Origin: Devosia enhydra
Lineage (GTDB): Bacteria; Pseudomonadota; Alphaproteobacteria; Rhizobiales; Devosiaceae
Reading direction: 5' to 3'
NCBI RefSeq assembly: GCF_900119845.1
Contig: NZ_FPKU01000001.1
Location: forward strand, 1,769,528 to 1,833,527
Length of the DNA stretch: 64,000 nucleotides
This document shows positions 38,441 through 46,415 of this stretch, in pieces. How positions within the stretch are numbered: position 1 is the first letter of the stretch; every line of letters starts with the position of its first letter. The notes beneath the pieces were generated by a model. It ran no database searches. It had not been told where the DNA came from and worked only from the letters and a program-made list of their open reading frames with translations. Made by a program: the position numbers and the translations under genes.

Positions 38441-40279
38441 CTACCCTGCCTGCGCCAGCTCGCCCCGGAACTGCAGCTTCGCCAGCTCGGCATAGCGCCC
38501 GCCCTTGGCGACCAGCGCGTCATGGGTGCCCTGGTCGATGAGCCGGCCCTTTTCGAGCACGAGGATGCGGTCAGCGTCGCGGATGGTGGCGAGGCGGTGG
38601 GCGATCACCAGGGTCGTGCGCCCCTCCATCAGCCGCTCCAGCGCCGTCTGCACCAGTTGCTCGCTCTGGGCGTCGAGGGCGCTCGTCGCCTCGTCCAGCA
38701 GAAGGATGGGCGCGTCCTTGAGCAAGGCCCGGGCGATGGCGAGGCGCTGCTTTTGCCCGCCCGAGAGCATCACGCCGCGCTCGCCCACCAGCGACTGGTA
38801 GCCATTTTCGAGCGCAACGACGAAATCATGCACCAGCGCCGCGCGCGACGCCGCCTCGACTTCGGCATCGGTGGCATCGGGCCGGCCGAAGCGGATGTTT
38901 TCCGCGATCGTGCCGGCAAAGATCGTCGGCTCCTGCTCCACATAAGCAAAGCGCTTGCGCAATTCGGCGGGCCGCACCTGCCGCACATCGATGCCATCGA
39001 CGAGAATGGCGCCTGCCGTCACGTCGTAAAAGCGCTGCACCAGCGAGAACACGGTGGATTTTCCGGCGCCCGACGCGCCAACCAGCGCCACCGTCTCCCC
39101 CTTTGCCACGCTGAACGAGAGATCGGTCAGCACCCGGTCGTCGTCGCGCGTGCGATAGGCGAAATCGGCGTGGCGGAACTCAACCGTGCCCCTGGGCGGC
39201 ACCGGCAGCGGCAGCGGATTGGCAGGCGCCTCGATGGTCGACTTGGTATCGAGGATCTCGATCAGCCGCTCGGTGGCGCCGGCAACGCTCGCCAGCGTGC
39301 CGGCCAGTTCCGAAAGCGCCGTCAGCGCATTGGTCGCCATCAGCGCATAGATGATGAACTGCGCCAGTTCGCCGGCCGTCACCGCACCATCAAAGACCGA
39401 TTTGGCGCCCCACCAGATCAGCACCACGAGCGCCGTGGTCACCATGAACATGATGCCGCCCATGAGGCCGGCGCGCGCCCCCAGGCGCGTCACCTCGGCG
39501 ACATAGCTCTCCTCGGCGCGCTGCGAATAGAGCTGGCCCTGCACCGGCTCCTGCACGAAGCTCTTGATGGTCTTGGTCGCGCCCAGCGCCTCGGTCGCCA
39601 TGGCCGACATCTCGGCGAGCGCATCCTGTGTCCGCCGCGACATCCTGCGCAGCCGCCGGGCCAGCAGGATCACCGGAATGATGAGGCTCGGCGCCACCAC
39701 CACCACACCCATCGCAAGGAAGGGGCTGGTGAGGAACATCATGATCACCGCGCCCGTCATCGTCACGATGCCGCGCAGGATCATCGAGAGGCTCGAGCCG
39801 ATGGCGCCACGGATCGTCGCCACGTCGCCATTGAGCCGCGAAGTCAGCTCGCCCACCCGATGAGTATCAAAGAAGGTCGCATCCAGCGTCAGGAGGTGCT
39901 CGAACACGGCGCGCCGCAAATCGGTCAGCACCCGCTCGCCCAGAAGCGAAACGAAATAGAAGCGCGCCGCGCTCGCGGCCGCCATCACCGCGGCGATGGA
40001 AATGATCAGCCAGCCATAGCTCGCCACCATTTCGAGATTCTGGGCGATGAAGCCCTGGTCGATCACCCGACCCGCGATCGCCGGGATGCCCAGCGAAGCG
40101 ATGGCCGCGACCAGCAGGAACAGCAGGGTGAAGGTCAGCCGCCACGGATAGCGCAGCACGAAAGGCAGCAGCCGCCGCAGCGGCTTCAGCGATCGGCGCC
40201 TCGCCGCCTCGGCGGCATCGGGCTCATTGGGGCCGGCCGATCTTTGCCGACGGCCGAAGACGTTTGGTGCGGTTCTCAA
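38441..40279 (-). CDS. ABC exporter, fused permease and ATPase (MsbA/LipA-like)
   Basis: A 612-residue half-transporter. The membrane domain (about 40-330) has six helices starting LTFTLLFLLVAAIASLGIPA and the loop ELTSRLNGDVATIRGA. The ATPase domain shows Walker A VGASGAGKST, the Q-loop YVEQEPTIFAGT, the signature LSGGQKQRLAIARAL, Walker B ILLLDEATSALD and the switch VIAHRLATI. It probably dimerises and exports lipids or drugs. The frame reaches 40861, but TTG at 40279 is the best start close to the domain; no strong ribosome site is seen. Confidence 0.88.
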   Translation of the reverse strand: MRTAPNVFGRRQRSAGPNEPDAAEAARRRSLKPLRRLLPFVLRYPWRLTFTLLFLLVAAIASLGIPAIAGRVIDQGFIAQNLEMVASYGWLIISIAAVMAAASAARFYFVSLLGERVLTDLRRAVFEHLLTLDATFFDTHRVGELTSRLNGDVATIRGAIGSSLSMILRGIVTMTGAVIMMFLTSPFLAMGVVVVAPSLIIPVILLARRLRRMSRRTQDALAEMSAMATEALGATKTIKSFVQEPVQGQLYSQRAEESYVAEVTRLGARAGLMGGIMFMVTTALVVLIWWGAKSVFDGAVTAGELAQFIIYALMATNALTALSELAGTLASVAGATERLIEILDTKSTIEAPANPLPLPVPPRGTVEFRHADFAYRTRDDDRVLTDLSFSVAKGETVALVGASGAGKSTVFSLVQRFYDVTAGAILVDGIDVRQVRPAELRKRFAYVEQEPTIFAGTIAENIRFGRPDATDAEVEAASRAALVHDFVVALENGYQSLVGERGVMLSGGQKQRLAIARALLKDAPILLLDEATSALDAQSEQLVQTALERLMEGRTTLVIAHRLATIRDADRILVLEKGRLIDQGTHDALVAKGGRYAELAKLQFRGELAQAG

Positions 40280-40443
40280 GGCGCCATCGGTATAAGGAGG
40301 TTCCCGCTCCCCCGCAAGCGCGGCGGCGCCGCAGGCAGGCATCGGGCCTGCCTCTGCGCCAAAGGCCGCATGCCGGCCCGCCAGCCCTTGCGGAGGCCGG
40401 TGTTTTTCTCTAAGGAGACGCCCAAGATCACGCAACGGCTTTG

Positions 40444-40470
40444 CGGGCGCCTTGGCGCCCGTTTGATTTG
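40444..40470 (+). promoter_or_regulatory. Hairpin in the rpmE leader (possible attenuator)
   Basis: GGGCGCC/GGCGCCC with a 2-base loop, followed by a T-rich GTTTGATTT, lies 11 bases before the rpmE start. It looks like an intrinsic terminator placed in the leader, so L31 synthesis may be attenuated. Alternatively it ends an upstream rightward transcript. Confidence 0.45.
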
Positions 40471-40480
40471 AGGCAGCGCC

Positions 40481-40705
40481 ATGAAGAAAGACATCCACCC
40501 GGACTACCACGAGATCACCGTGGCGATGACCAACGGCACGACCTACAAGACCCGCTCGACTTACGGCAAGGCCGGCGACGTGCTGCAGCTCGATATCGAC
40601 CCCTCCACCCATCCGGCGTGGACCGGTGGCACGGGCCAGCTCACCGATCGCGGCGGCCGCGTCTCGCGCTTCAAGGAAAAGTTCAAGGGCTTCCTGGGCA
40701 ACTGA
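40481..40705 (+). CDS. rpmE: 50S ribosomal protein L31
   Basis: A 74-residue L31 starting [19 protein letters not shown]. It lacks the zinc-binding CxxC residues, so it is the zinc-free (C-minus) form. A clear terminator follows. Confidence 0.97.
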   Translation: MKKDIHPDYHEITVAMTNGTTYKTRSTYGKAGDVLQLDIDPSTHPAWTGGTGQLTDRGGRVSRFKEKFKGFLGN

Positions 40706-40732
40706 GCCCGGCGCAGCACTTTCGAAAATGCG

Positions 40733-40761
40733 AAAGCCCGGCCATCGCGCCGGGCTTTTTG
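40733..40761 (+). terminator. Intrinsic terminator after rpmE
   Basis: Stem AGCCCGGC/GCCGGGCT with a 6-base loop running into TTTTT. It lies between convergent rpmE and rcdA, 28 bases after the rpmE stop. Confidence 0.88.
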
Positions 40762-40799
40762 TTGGTCCTTGCCCTGGCGGTCTGCCGGGAGGGCGCCGC

Positions 40800-41315
40800 T
40801 CAGCCCTGCCGGCCGAAAGCGGCCTTGAGCCGGGCCATCTGGTCGGCGAGGTCGTTGGCATGCAGGGTCGCGCGCTCGGGCATGCTGCCGCGCTCGAGCC
40901 TGTCGAACTGCACCACCCGCTCGAAGAGCCTGTCGCCGCGCCCGATGAAGACGCGCAGCGTTTCGGGCAGTTCGGAAAAACCGGGGCCGCCCCGCTCCGA
41001 TGGTGTGGCGGAAAATTTCACCTTCTCTTTTTCCTTGCGGGCATTTTCGGGCGTGATCTCGCCCTCGTTCACCGCCCGCTGCAGCAGCAGCCATGAGGCC
41101 AGTTGCATCAGCCGCGTCGTCAGCCGCATCGATTCGGTGGCGTAGAGAAAAGCGCATTCGCGCGACAGCGCCAGGCTTTGCGAGCGTCCGTCGCCATCGA
41201 GATAGGCGGCCACCTCCTCGATCAGCGCCATGCCTTCCTGATAGAGCCCGGCAAACCCTCCCGAGGACACGATGCGCGGGCCGATCGCCACTGCGGAGGG
41301 AAGATCTTGTGTCAT
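40800..41315 (-). CDS. rcdA: Regulator of CtrA degradation RcdA (DUF1465)
   Basis: A 171-residue adaptor that in Caulobacter helps deliver CtrA to ClpXP during the G1-S transition. Diagnostic family segments are GLYQEGMALIEEVAAYLDG, RECAFLYATESMRLTTRLMQ and LASWLLLQRAVNEGEI. The flexible C-terminus (LHANDLADQMARLKAAFGRQ) fits RcdA's unstructured tail. ATG 41315 starts MTQDLPSAVAIG; the frame continues upstream across a terminator, so the longer version is not real. A CtrA box lies 260 bp upstream. Confidence 0.92.
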   Translation of the reverse strand: MTQDLPSAVAIGPRIVSSGGFAGLYQEGMALIEEVAAYLDGDGRSQSLALSRECAFLYATESMRLTTRLMQLASWLLLQRAVNEGEITPENARKEKEKVKFSATPSERGGPGFSELPETLRVFIGRGDRLFERVVQFDRLERGSMPERATLHANDLADQMARLKAAFGRQG

Positions 41316-41455
41316 GAAAAGCCGATATCCTGCCTGTTCGGGCCTTGGGCCAGCAGAAACCTGCCCGAAGGTCGCCGCGACAGCATAAACCGCAAAGCGT
41401 TGACCAAGCATTGACTTGCCGGCAATTTTGGCCTTGCCGATGCAGCATTGCTGGA

Positions 41456-41485
41456 CAAAGAAAAAGAGCCGCTGAAGACAGCGGC
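41456..41485 (-). terminator. Intrinsic terminator upstream of rcdA
   Basis: On the minus strand, GCCGCTG, loop TCTT, CAGCGGC, then CTCTTTTTCTTT. It is a strong terminator lying 141 bp before the rcdA start, so it ends either the DUF1192 transcript or a separate short RNA. Confidence 0.85.
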
Positions 41486-41550
41486 CCTTGAAAGTTAACA
41501 GGGAGGCGTCAAACAGAGAGAAAACCGCTCTGCAAGAGTCCAAGCTGGAC
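41457..41550 (-). ncRNA. Candidate small RNA upstream of rcdA
   Basis: A gene-free stretch between a perfect CtrA box and a strong terminator, which together would define a transcript of about 90 nt. It contains a hairpin GTCCAGCTTGGAC, then a pyrimidine-rich stretch with GCCTCCCTG, which could pair with ribosome binding sites, then the terminator. It matches no RNA family I recognise. It could also simply be the 3' untranslated part of the DUF1192 transcript. Confidence 0.35.
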
Positions 41551-41574
41551 ACTGCTCAATTTAGAGGCAAAAAC

Positions 41575-41589
41575 TTAACCGGCGATTAA
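41575..41589. promoter_or_regulatory. Perfect CtrA-type binding site upstream of rcdA
   Basis: TTAACCGGCGATTAA, exactly TTAA-N7-TTAA, lies between the DUF1192 stop (41620) and rcdA. Given that rcdA controls CtrA turnover, a feedback arrangement is plausible. Confidence 0.65.
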
Positions 41590-41619
41590 GGGCAGAGGAT
41601 TTCTTAACCCTGATGCGCC

Positions 41620-41805
41620 TCAGAGCTTGAACAGTGCCTCGGCCGCTGCACGCGTCGACCGGCGTTCGCCGATCGCGGCCCTGAGCCGGGCGATCTCGGC
41701 CTCGAGCAGCCCGATGCGCCATTCGAGTTCCTCAGCCGAGAGCGTGTCGATCACCATGCCCAGATCGTGGCTGACGGGTTTGCCCCTGCGCGCGTCCTCA
41801 TCCAT
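41620..41805 (-). CDS. DUF1192 family protein
   Basis: A 61-residue helical protein: GMVIDTLSAEELEWRIGLL and EAEIARLRAAIGERRSTRAA. DUF1192 is a small alphaproteobacterial family of unknown function, here beside rcdA. No catalytic residues are apparent. Confidence 0.85.
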   Translation of the reverse strand: MDEDARRGKPVSHDLGMVIDTLSAEELEWRIGLLEAEIARLRAAIGERRSTRAAAEALFKL

Positions 41806-42033
41806 CCTCGCCTCCTCACCATCCTTGCGTCAGACTCTAGCGTGCCCGATCGCGCCTGCAAGCGCCGCGGGGCAAAACAGTGGAATCGGCTGCCAAACCC
41901 GCCTGGAGCGGGGACAATTCAATTGAAATGCTGAGGTCCTCCGCCTATATTGGCGCTCGTTCCCCCTCAGCACTGCGCAAGAGGCGGAGCGGTCCGGAAG
42001 CTCCCGGGCCGCGCCAGAAGGAGAAGTATTACC

Positions 42034-42747
42034 ATGGCTACGCCGCTGCTTATGCCCAAGGCCACCGCCGTATGGCTGGTCGACAACACGGCCCTGAGCT
42101 TCGAGCAGATCGCCGCCTTCTGTGCCCTGCATCCGCTCGAGGTCCAGGCCGTGGCCGATGGCGATGTCGCCGGCGGCATCATGGGCGTCAACCCCGTCCA
42201 GAACGGCCAGCTGACCCGCGAGGAGATCGCCAAGGCCGAGGCCGATCCGAGCTACCGCATGAAGATGAGCGAGCCCAAGGTGCGCGTCGCCGCCGCCAAG
42301 CGCAAGGGCCCCCGCTATACCCCGATTTCGCGCCGCAACGAGCGCCCCAACGCCATCAAGTGGCTGTTGCGCAACCATCCCGAAATGAAGGATGCGCAGC
42401 TCATGCGGCTCGTGGGCACCACCAAGTCCACCATCGATTCCGTGCGTGACAACACCCACTGGAACTCGGCAAATCTGGTCGCGATGGACCCGGTGACGCT
42501 CGGGCTGTGCAGCCAGATCGATCTCGACCTCGAGGTCAAGCGCGCCTCCAAGGGCCAGGCCGTGCCCGAGGAAAGCGATGGCGGCACGCGCCTGCTCACC
42601 GCCGAGGAAGCCCTCGCCAATGCCGCAGCGCGCAGCGGCGCCACCGAGCATGGCGGGGATCGGGAGGATGTGCGGCGCGAGGAAGAGCTCGATGCCGCCT
42701 CAGTCTTCGCCCGCCTCAAGTCGCTGAAGTCGAGCGACGACGAGTAA
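42034..42747 (+). CDS. trcR: Cell-cycle transcriptional regulator TrcR (DUF1013)
   Basis: A 237-residue protein of the DUF1013/TrcR family, restricted to alphaproteobacteria. Recognisable are MATPLLMPKATAVWLVDNTA, a helix-turn-helix-like segment (LSFEQIAAFCALHPLEVQAV) and a second possible one (LRNHPEMKDAQLMRLVGTTK). The C-terminus is acidic. AAGGAG lies at good distance before ATG 42034. Family members have been tied to cell-cycle gene control; direct targets are not known to me. Confidence 0.88.
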   Translation: MATPLLMPKATAVWLVDNTALSFEQIAAFCALHPLEVQAVADGDVAGGIMGVNPVQNGQLTREEIAKAEADPSYRMKMSEPKVRVAAAKRKGPRYTPISRRNERPNAIKWLLRNHPEMKDAQLMRLVGTTKSTIDSVRDNTHWNSANLVAMDPVTLGLCSQIDLDLEVKRASKGQAVPEESDGGTRLLTAEEALANAAARSGATEHGGDREDVRREEELDAASVFARLKSLKSSDDE

Positions 42748-42855
42748 GCCCGTCCCTGTCCGCGATACGAAAAAGGCCACCGCGCCGCCGCGCGATGGCC
42801 TCCGATAAAACCCTAGAACCGGCGAAAATTTCGGCGCCGGCAGCCCGGCAGAAGG

Positions 42856-43026
42856 TCAGGCGGCGACCTTCATGCGGGCGAGTTCGTCCTTGATTTCGAG
42901 TTTCTTGCGCTTGAGGGCCCTGATCAGCAGCTCGTCGCGGGTGGGCCTCAGCATTTCCGCGTCGATCTGGCGGTCCAGTTCATTATGCCGTCTTTCCAGA
43001 GCGGCGATATGGCCTTCAGTCGTCAT
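42856..43026 (-). CDS. DUF465 family small protein, copy 1
   Basis: A 56-residue two-helix protein (EGHIAALERRHNELDRQID, LLIRALKRKKLEIKDELARM) of the YdcH/DUF465 type. ATG 43026 follows AAAGGAG. A second DUF465 gene is divergent, 180 bp away. Function unknown. Confidence 0.88.
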   Translation of the reverse strand: MTTEGHIAALERRHNELDRQIDAEMLRPTRDELLIRALKRKKLEIKDELARMKVAA

Positions 43027-43205
43027 GACAACTCCTTTCAGGGGTTTGGACGAAACGATCGTCACAGAACTTTCATCTGTTGTCGATGGGCTCCCGTCCT
43101 TCGCGATCGCGTCGCGCCATCGAATGCTGATGCAATTCCGTTACCGATCCCTTAACCACTTGGGGACGAAATACGAGGCTTCAACCCCGCCGCGAGACGA
43201 TTCTC

Positions 43206-43421
43206 ATGCTGCCGCTGACACGGGAACAGGAAGCTGCCCTCGGTCTCGAACTGGCCGCCAAGCGGCAGGAGCATGCCGATCTCGATGCGGCCATTCACAC
43301 CCTCGTGACCTCGGGCGTTGCCGACCGCATGCTCATCCAGCGGCTCAAGAAGCGCAAGCTGACCCTCAAGGACCGCATCGTCCAACTCGAGAAGATCCTG
43401 CTCCCCGACATCATCGCCTGA
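43206..43421 (+). CDS. DUF465 family small protein, copy 2
   Basis: A 71-residue paralogue of the divergent gene: AKRQEHADLDAAIHTLV and MLIQRLKKRKLTLKDRIVQL match the same two helices. It precedes purE by 79 bp on the same strand. Function unknown. Confidence 0.87.
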   Translation: MLPLTREQEAALGLELAAKRQEHADLDAAIHTLVTSGVADRMLIQRLKKRKLTLKDRIVQLEKILLPDIIA

Positions 43422-43500
43422 GCCCTCAGCCTTTCGGCTGGCTTGAACGCCGGGCGGCTTTCCGCTATTGCCCGATTTTGCCGCGTCCGGGGGCCTGCCG

Positions 43501-43995
43501 ATGCTCGAATCTCCGCCCGTCGCCATTGTCATGGGCAGCCAGTCGGACTGGCCGACCATGCGGCATGCCGCAGACACGCTCGACACGCTCAAGATCGACT
43601 ATGAGGCGCGCATCGTCTCGGCCCATCGCACGCCCGAGCGGCTGGTCGATTTCGCCACGCGCGCCAAGACCGATGGATTTCGCATCATCATCGCGGGGGC
43701 CGGCGGCGCTGCGCACCTGCCCGGCATGATCGCGGCGATGACCCCCCTGCCCGTCTTTGGCGTGCCGGTGGAATCCAAGGCGCTGTCGGGGCAGGACAGT
43801 CTCCTCTCCATCGTGCAGATGCCCGGTGGCATTCCCGTGGGTACGCTCGCCATCGGCAAGGCCGGTGCCATCAATGCCGCGCTGCTTGCTGCGGCCGTGC
43901 TCGCACTGTCTGATGAGGACATCGCAGACCGCCTCGACGCGTTCCGCCGCGAGCAGACCGAATCGGTTGCGCTGTTCCCAGCCGATGAGGGCTGA
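43501..43995 (+). CDS. purE: N5-carboxyaminoimidazole ribonucleotide mutase
   Basis: De novo purine synthesis, class I PurE. It has 164 residues with the substrate loop [14 protein letters not shown], the catalytic His region [10 protein letters not shown] and [20 protein letters not shown]. It acts on the product of PurK, encoded 81 bp downstream. Confidence 0.98.
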   Translation: MLESPPVAIVMGSQSDWPTMRHAADTLDTLKIDYEARIVSAHRTPERLVDFATRAKTDGFRIIIAGAGGAAHLPGMIAAMTPLPVFGVPVESKALSGQDSLLSIVQMPGGIPVGTLAIGKAGAINAALLAAAVLALSDEDIADRLDAFRREQTESVALFPADEG

Positions 43996-44076
43996 GCCCG
44001 CAACCGCGCCCCCTCTCCGCTTCGCGCTGACCCCTTTCACCCGCGCATTCCACTCGCCCTGTCTCAAGGTTTGCCC

Positions 44077-45162
44077 ATGTCTGCTCTTCCCCTCGGCGCC
44101 ACCATCGGAATTCTGGGCGGCGGACAGCTGGGCCGCATGCTGGCCCTCGCGGCGAGCCGGCTCGGGGTTAAAAGCCATATCTATTGCCCCGATCCGGCCA
44201 GCCCGGCCTTCGACGTCACCCCGCTCAAGACGGTTGCGGCCTATGAGGATGAAGAGGCGCTGCGCCGCTTTGCCGCCTCGGTCGATGTCGTGACCTATGA
44301 ATTCGAGAACGTGCCGGCCGAGACAGCCCGCATCATCGCCGGCATCGTGCCGCTGCGCCCCGGCGCCGAGGCCCTCGCGGTCTCGCAGGACCGGCTGGCC
44401 GAAAAGCAGTTCATTTCCGGCGTCGGCATTCCCGTCGCCCCGTTCTGCAAGGTCGAAAGCCTTGCCGATCTCGACGCGGCCATCGCGGCGCTTGGGCTTC
44501 CCGCCGTGCTCAAGACCACGCGGCTCGGCTATGACGGCAAGGGCCAGCGCACGATCCACAAGCCCGAGGATGCGGCCGAGGCCTTCGCTGCGCTCTCGCC
44601 CAAGCCGCTGGTCCTCGAAGCCTTCATCCCCTTCGAGCAGGAGATTTCGGTGGTCGTCGCGCGAGGGCTCGATGGCGCGCTCGCCGCCTTCGATCCGGCA
44701 GAAAACCTCCACCGCCACCACATTCTCAAGACCAGCACCGTGCCGGCCGCCATCCCCGCTTCGCTGGCCGCCGAGGCGGTGCGAACCGCCGGCGCCATCG
44801 CCACCGCGCTCGACTATGTCGGGGTCATGGGGGTCGAGTTCTTCGTTGCACCGGGCACACCGGGCGGGCTCATCGTCAACGAGATCGCGCCGCGCGTGCA
44901 CAATTCGGGCCATTGGACCGAGGCCGTCTGCGTCACCGACCAGTTCGAGCAGCATATCCGGGCGATTTTGGGCTGGCCGCTGGGCGATCCGATGCGGCTG
45001 GCCGATGTCGTGATGGAAAATCTCGTCGGCGACGAGATCGCCGCCATCCCCGATTCCCTGGGGCCCGGCATGCGCCCGCACGCCTATGGCAAGGCCGAAT
45101 CCCGCCTAGGCCGCAAGATGGGCCACATCAACCGGATCATCCGGCGGACCGGCGCAAAATAG
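44077..45162 (+). CDS. purK: 5-(carboxyamino)imidazole ribonucleotide synthase
   Basis: ATP-grasp enzyme of 361 residues that carboxylates AIR before PurE. It has GILGGGQLGRMLALAASRLG at the N-terminus, VLKTTRLGYDGKGQ in the ATP-grasp domain and NEIAPRVHNSGHWTEAVCVT near the active site. ATG 44077 is chosen over TTG 44071. Confidence 0.98.
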   Translation: MSALPLGATIGILGGGQLGRMLALAASRLGVKSHIYCPDPASPAFDVTPLKTVAAYEDEEALRRFAASVDVVTYEFENVPAETARIIAGIVPLRPGAEALAVSQDRLAEKQFISGVGIPVAPFCKVESLADLDAAIAALGLPAVLKTTRLGYDGKGQRTIHKPEDAAEAFAALSPKPLVLEAFIPFEQEISVVVARGLDGALAAFDPAENLHRHHILKTSTVPAAIPASLAAEAVRTAGAIATALDYVGVMGVEFFVAPGTPGGLIVNEIAPRVHNSGHWTEAVCVTDQFEQHIRAILGWPLGDPMRLADVVMENLVGDEIAAIPDSLGPGMRPHAYGKAESRLGRKMGHINRIIRRTGAK

Positions 45163-45186
45163 GCGAATTTCGGCGTTTCGGGGGAG

Positions 45187-45215
45187 TGGACAAGGCAGGG
45201 GCGGTGCTCTATATA
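45187..45215 (+). promoter_or_regulatory. Promoter of rpsU
   Basis: TGGACA (45187-45192), 17 bp spacer, TATATA (45210-45215): a near-consensus housekeeping promoter about 98 bp before the rpsU start. It leaves a leader of about 90 nt. Confidence 0.7.
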
Positions 45216-45312
45216 CGCCCACCAACGGTGACTGGCATTGCTGGTCGGCGCCCGGCCCTTTGGCCCGGACGTTTATCCTCATAGACCCGAGATGGATGAA
45301 GGGCGGTAGCGC

Positions 45313-45546
45313 TTGCAAGTAGTTGTTCGCGATAACAATGTCGATCAGGCCCTCCGGGCACTGAAGAAGAAGCTCCAGCGCGAAGGCGTCTTCCGCGAGA
45401 TGAAGCTTCGCAACTATTACGAGAAGCCGTCTGAGAAGAAGGCGCGCCAGAAGGCCGAGGCCGTTCGCCGCGCCCGCAAGCTGGCTCGCAAGCGCGCCCA
45501 GCGTGAAGGCAGCCTGCCCACGCCGGTTCGTGCCGCCCGGCCGTAA
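45313..45546 (+). CDS. rpsU: 30S ribosomal protein S21
   Basis: A 77-residue S21 ([20 protein letters not shown], then [16 protein letters not shown]) with the usual Arg/Lys-rich tail. Translation starts at TTG 45313, preceded by AGGGCGG; no ATG is available at this position. A terminator follows. Confidence 0.97.
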   Translation: MQVVVRDNNVDQALRALKKKLQREGVFREMKLRNYYEKPSEKKARQKAEAVRRARKLARKRAQREGSLPTPVRAARP

Positions 45547-45568
45547 GATTCGGTCACCTGGAATTTGA

Positions 45569-45599
45569 AGACGCCGTTCCGCAAGGGGCGGCGTTTTTG
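45569..45599 (+). terminator. Intrinsic terminator after rpsU
   Basis: Stem GACGCCG/CGGCGT with additional pairing, followed by TTTTTG, 25 bases after the rpsU stop. Confidence 0.82.
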
Positions 45600-45835
45600 T
45601 TTGCGCCACCCTGCCCTGCCGATGGATGGCATTGCATCTTTCGCGTTCAGCCGCCGTTCAGTGGCAGCGGTGCAGATGAAGGCCGACCATTCGCGGCCTC
45701 ACCAAGCCGCGACTGGTGGCGGACGTCCTGATGCGGGAGCCGCAGTGTCGGGGGGCAGGCGCAGCTTGCTTCCCTAATCTGCGCATCTCGAATAGAATTT
45801 CCGCCATTGGGGCATCATTCACCGAGGGACTACCC

Positions 45836-46303
45836 ATGAAGAAGATCATTGCCGCGGCCGTCGCGGCGCTCGTTATTGCCGCGTCCGGCACAGCCGCCCA
45901 GGCGCAGTCGCGCGTGGAAGTTGGCCGCCTGTCCTGCGATGTCGCTGGCGGCATCGGCTTTATCATCGGCTCGTCCAAGGACATGACCTGCCGGTTCATC
46001 CGCAAGGGGCACCGCACCGAGGTCTATCAGGGCCGCATCGACAAGATCGGCTTCGATATCGGCGTCACCGGCCGCACGCAGATCGAATGGCTGGTGTTTT
46101 CCGGCTCCACCAACCGCGTCGGCCCCCGCTCGCTGGCCGGCACCTATGCCGGGGCCTCGGCTGAAGCCACGCTCGGCGTCGGCCTCGGCGCCAACTGGCT
46201 CGTCGGCGGCTCGCAGCGCGGCTTTGCCCTCCAGCCCTGGAGCATCCAGGGCCAGACCGGCCTCAACTACTCCGTCGCCCTTGCCGGCCTGACGCTCTAC
46301 TGA
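45836..46303 (+). CDS. DUF992 family secreted protein
   Basis: A 155-residue exported protein with a signal peptide (KKIIAAAVAALVIAASGTAA, cleavage near AQA). The mature part has the DUF992 pattern (VEVGRLSCDVAGGIGFIIGS, DMTCRFIRKGH, LAGTYAGASAEATLGVGLGA) with two Cys that could pair. It is common in Hyphomicrobiales; the function is unknown. ATG 45836 gives the signal peptide at the N-terminus. Confidence 0.88.
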   Translation: MKKIIAAAVAALVIAASGTAAQAQSRVEVGRLSCDVAGGIGFIIGSSKDMTCRFIRKGHRTEVYQGRIDKIGFDIGVTGRTQIEWLVFSGSTNRVGPRSLAGTYAGASAEATLGVGLGANWLVGGSQRGFALQPWSIQGQTGLNYSVALAGLTLY

Positions 46304-46333
46304 TCGCAGCGCGTCGTATTCTGAGCGCACTAC

Positions 46334-46368
46334 GATCCTCATCCTGAGCCTGTCGAAGGACGAGGATC
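46334..46368. repeat. Palindromic intergenic repeat with FLP-like core
   Basis: GATCCTCATCCTGAGCCTGT to GAAGGACGAGGATC. The outer 8 bases are inverted (GATCCTCA/ACGAGGATC type). The core, read on the minus strand, is CTTCGACAGGCTCAGGATGA, a very widespread dispersed repeat sequence in proteobacteria. Confidence 0.6.
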
Positions 46369-46390
46369 GTCTTCCCCGATGACGGTTACA

Positions 46391-46415
46391 GGCCGGTCTA
46401 GCGACCGGCCGTTTT
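46391..46415 (+). terminator. Intrinsic terminator after DUF992
   Basis: A perfect 8 bp stem, GGCCGGTC/GACCGGCC, with loop TAGC and a following GTTTTC. It lies 87 bp after the DUF992 stop and touches the end of the convergent hydrolase gene. Confidence 0.75.
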
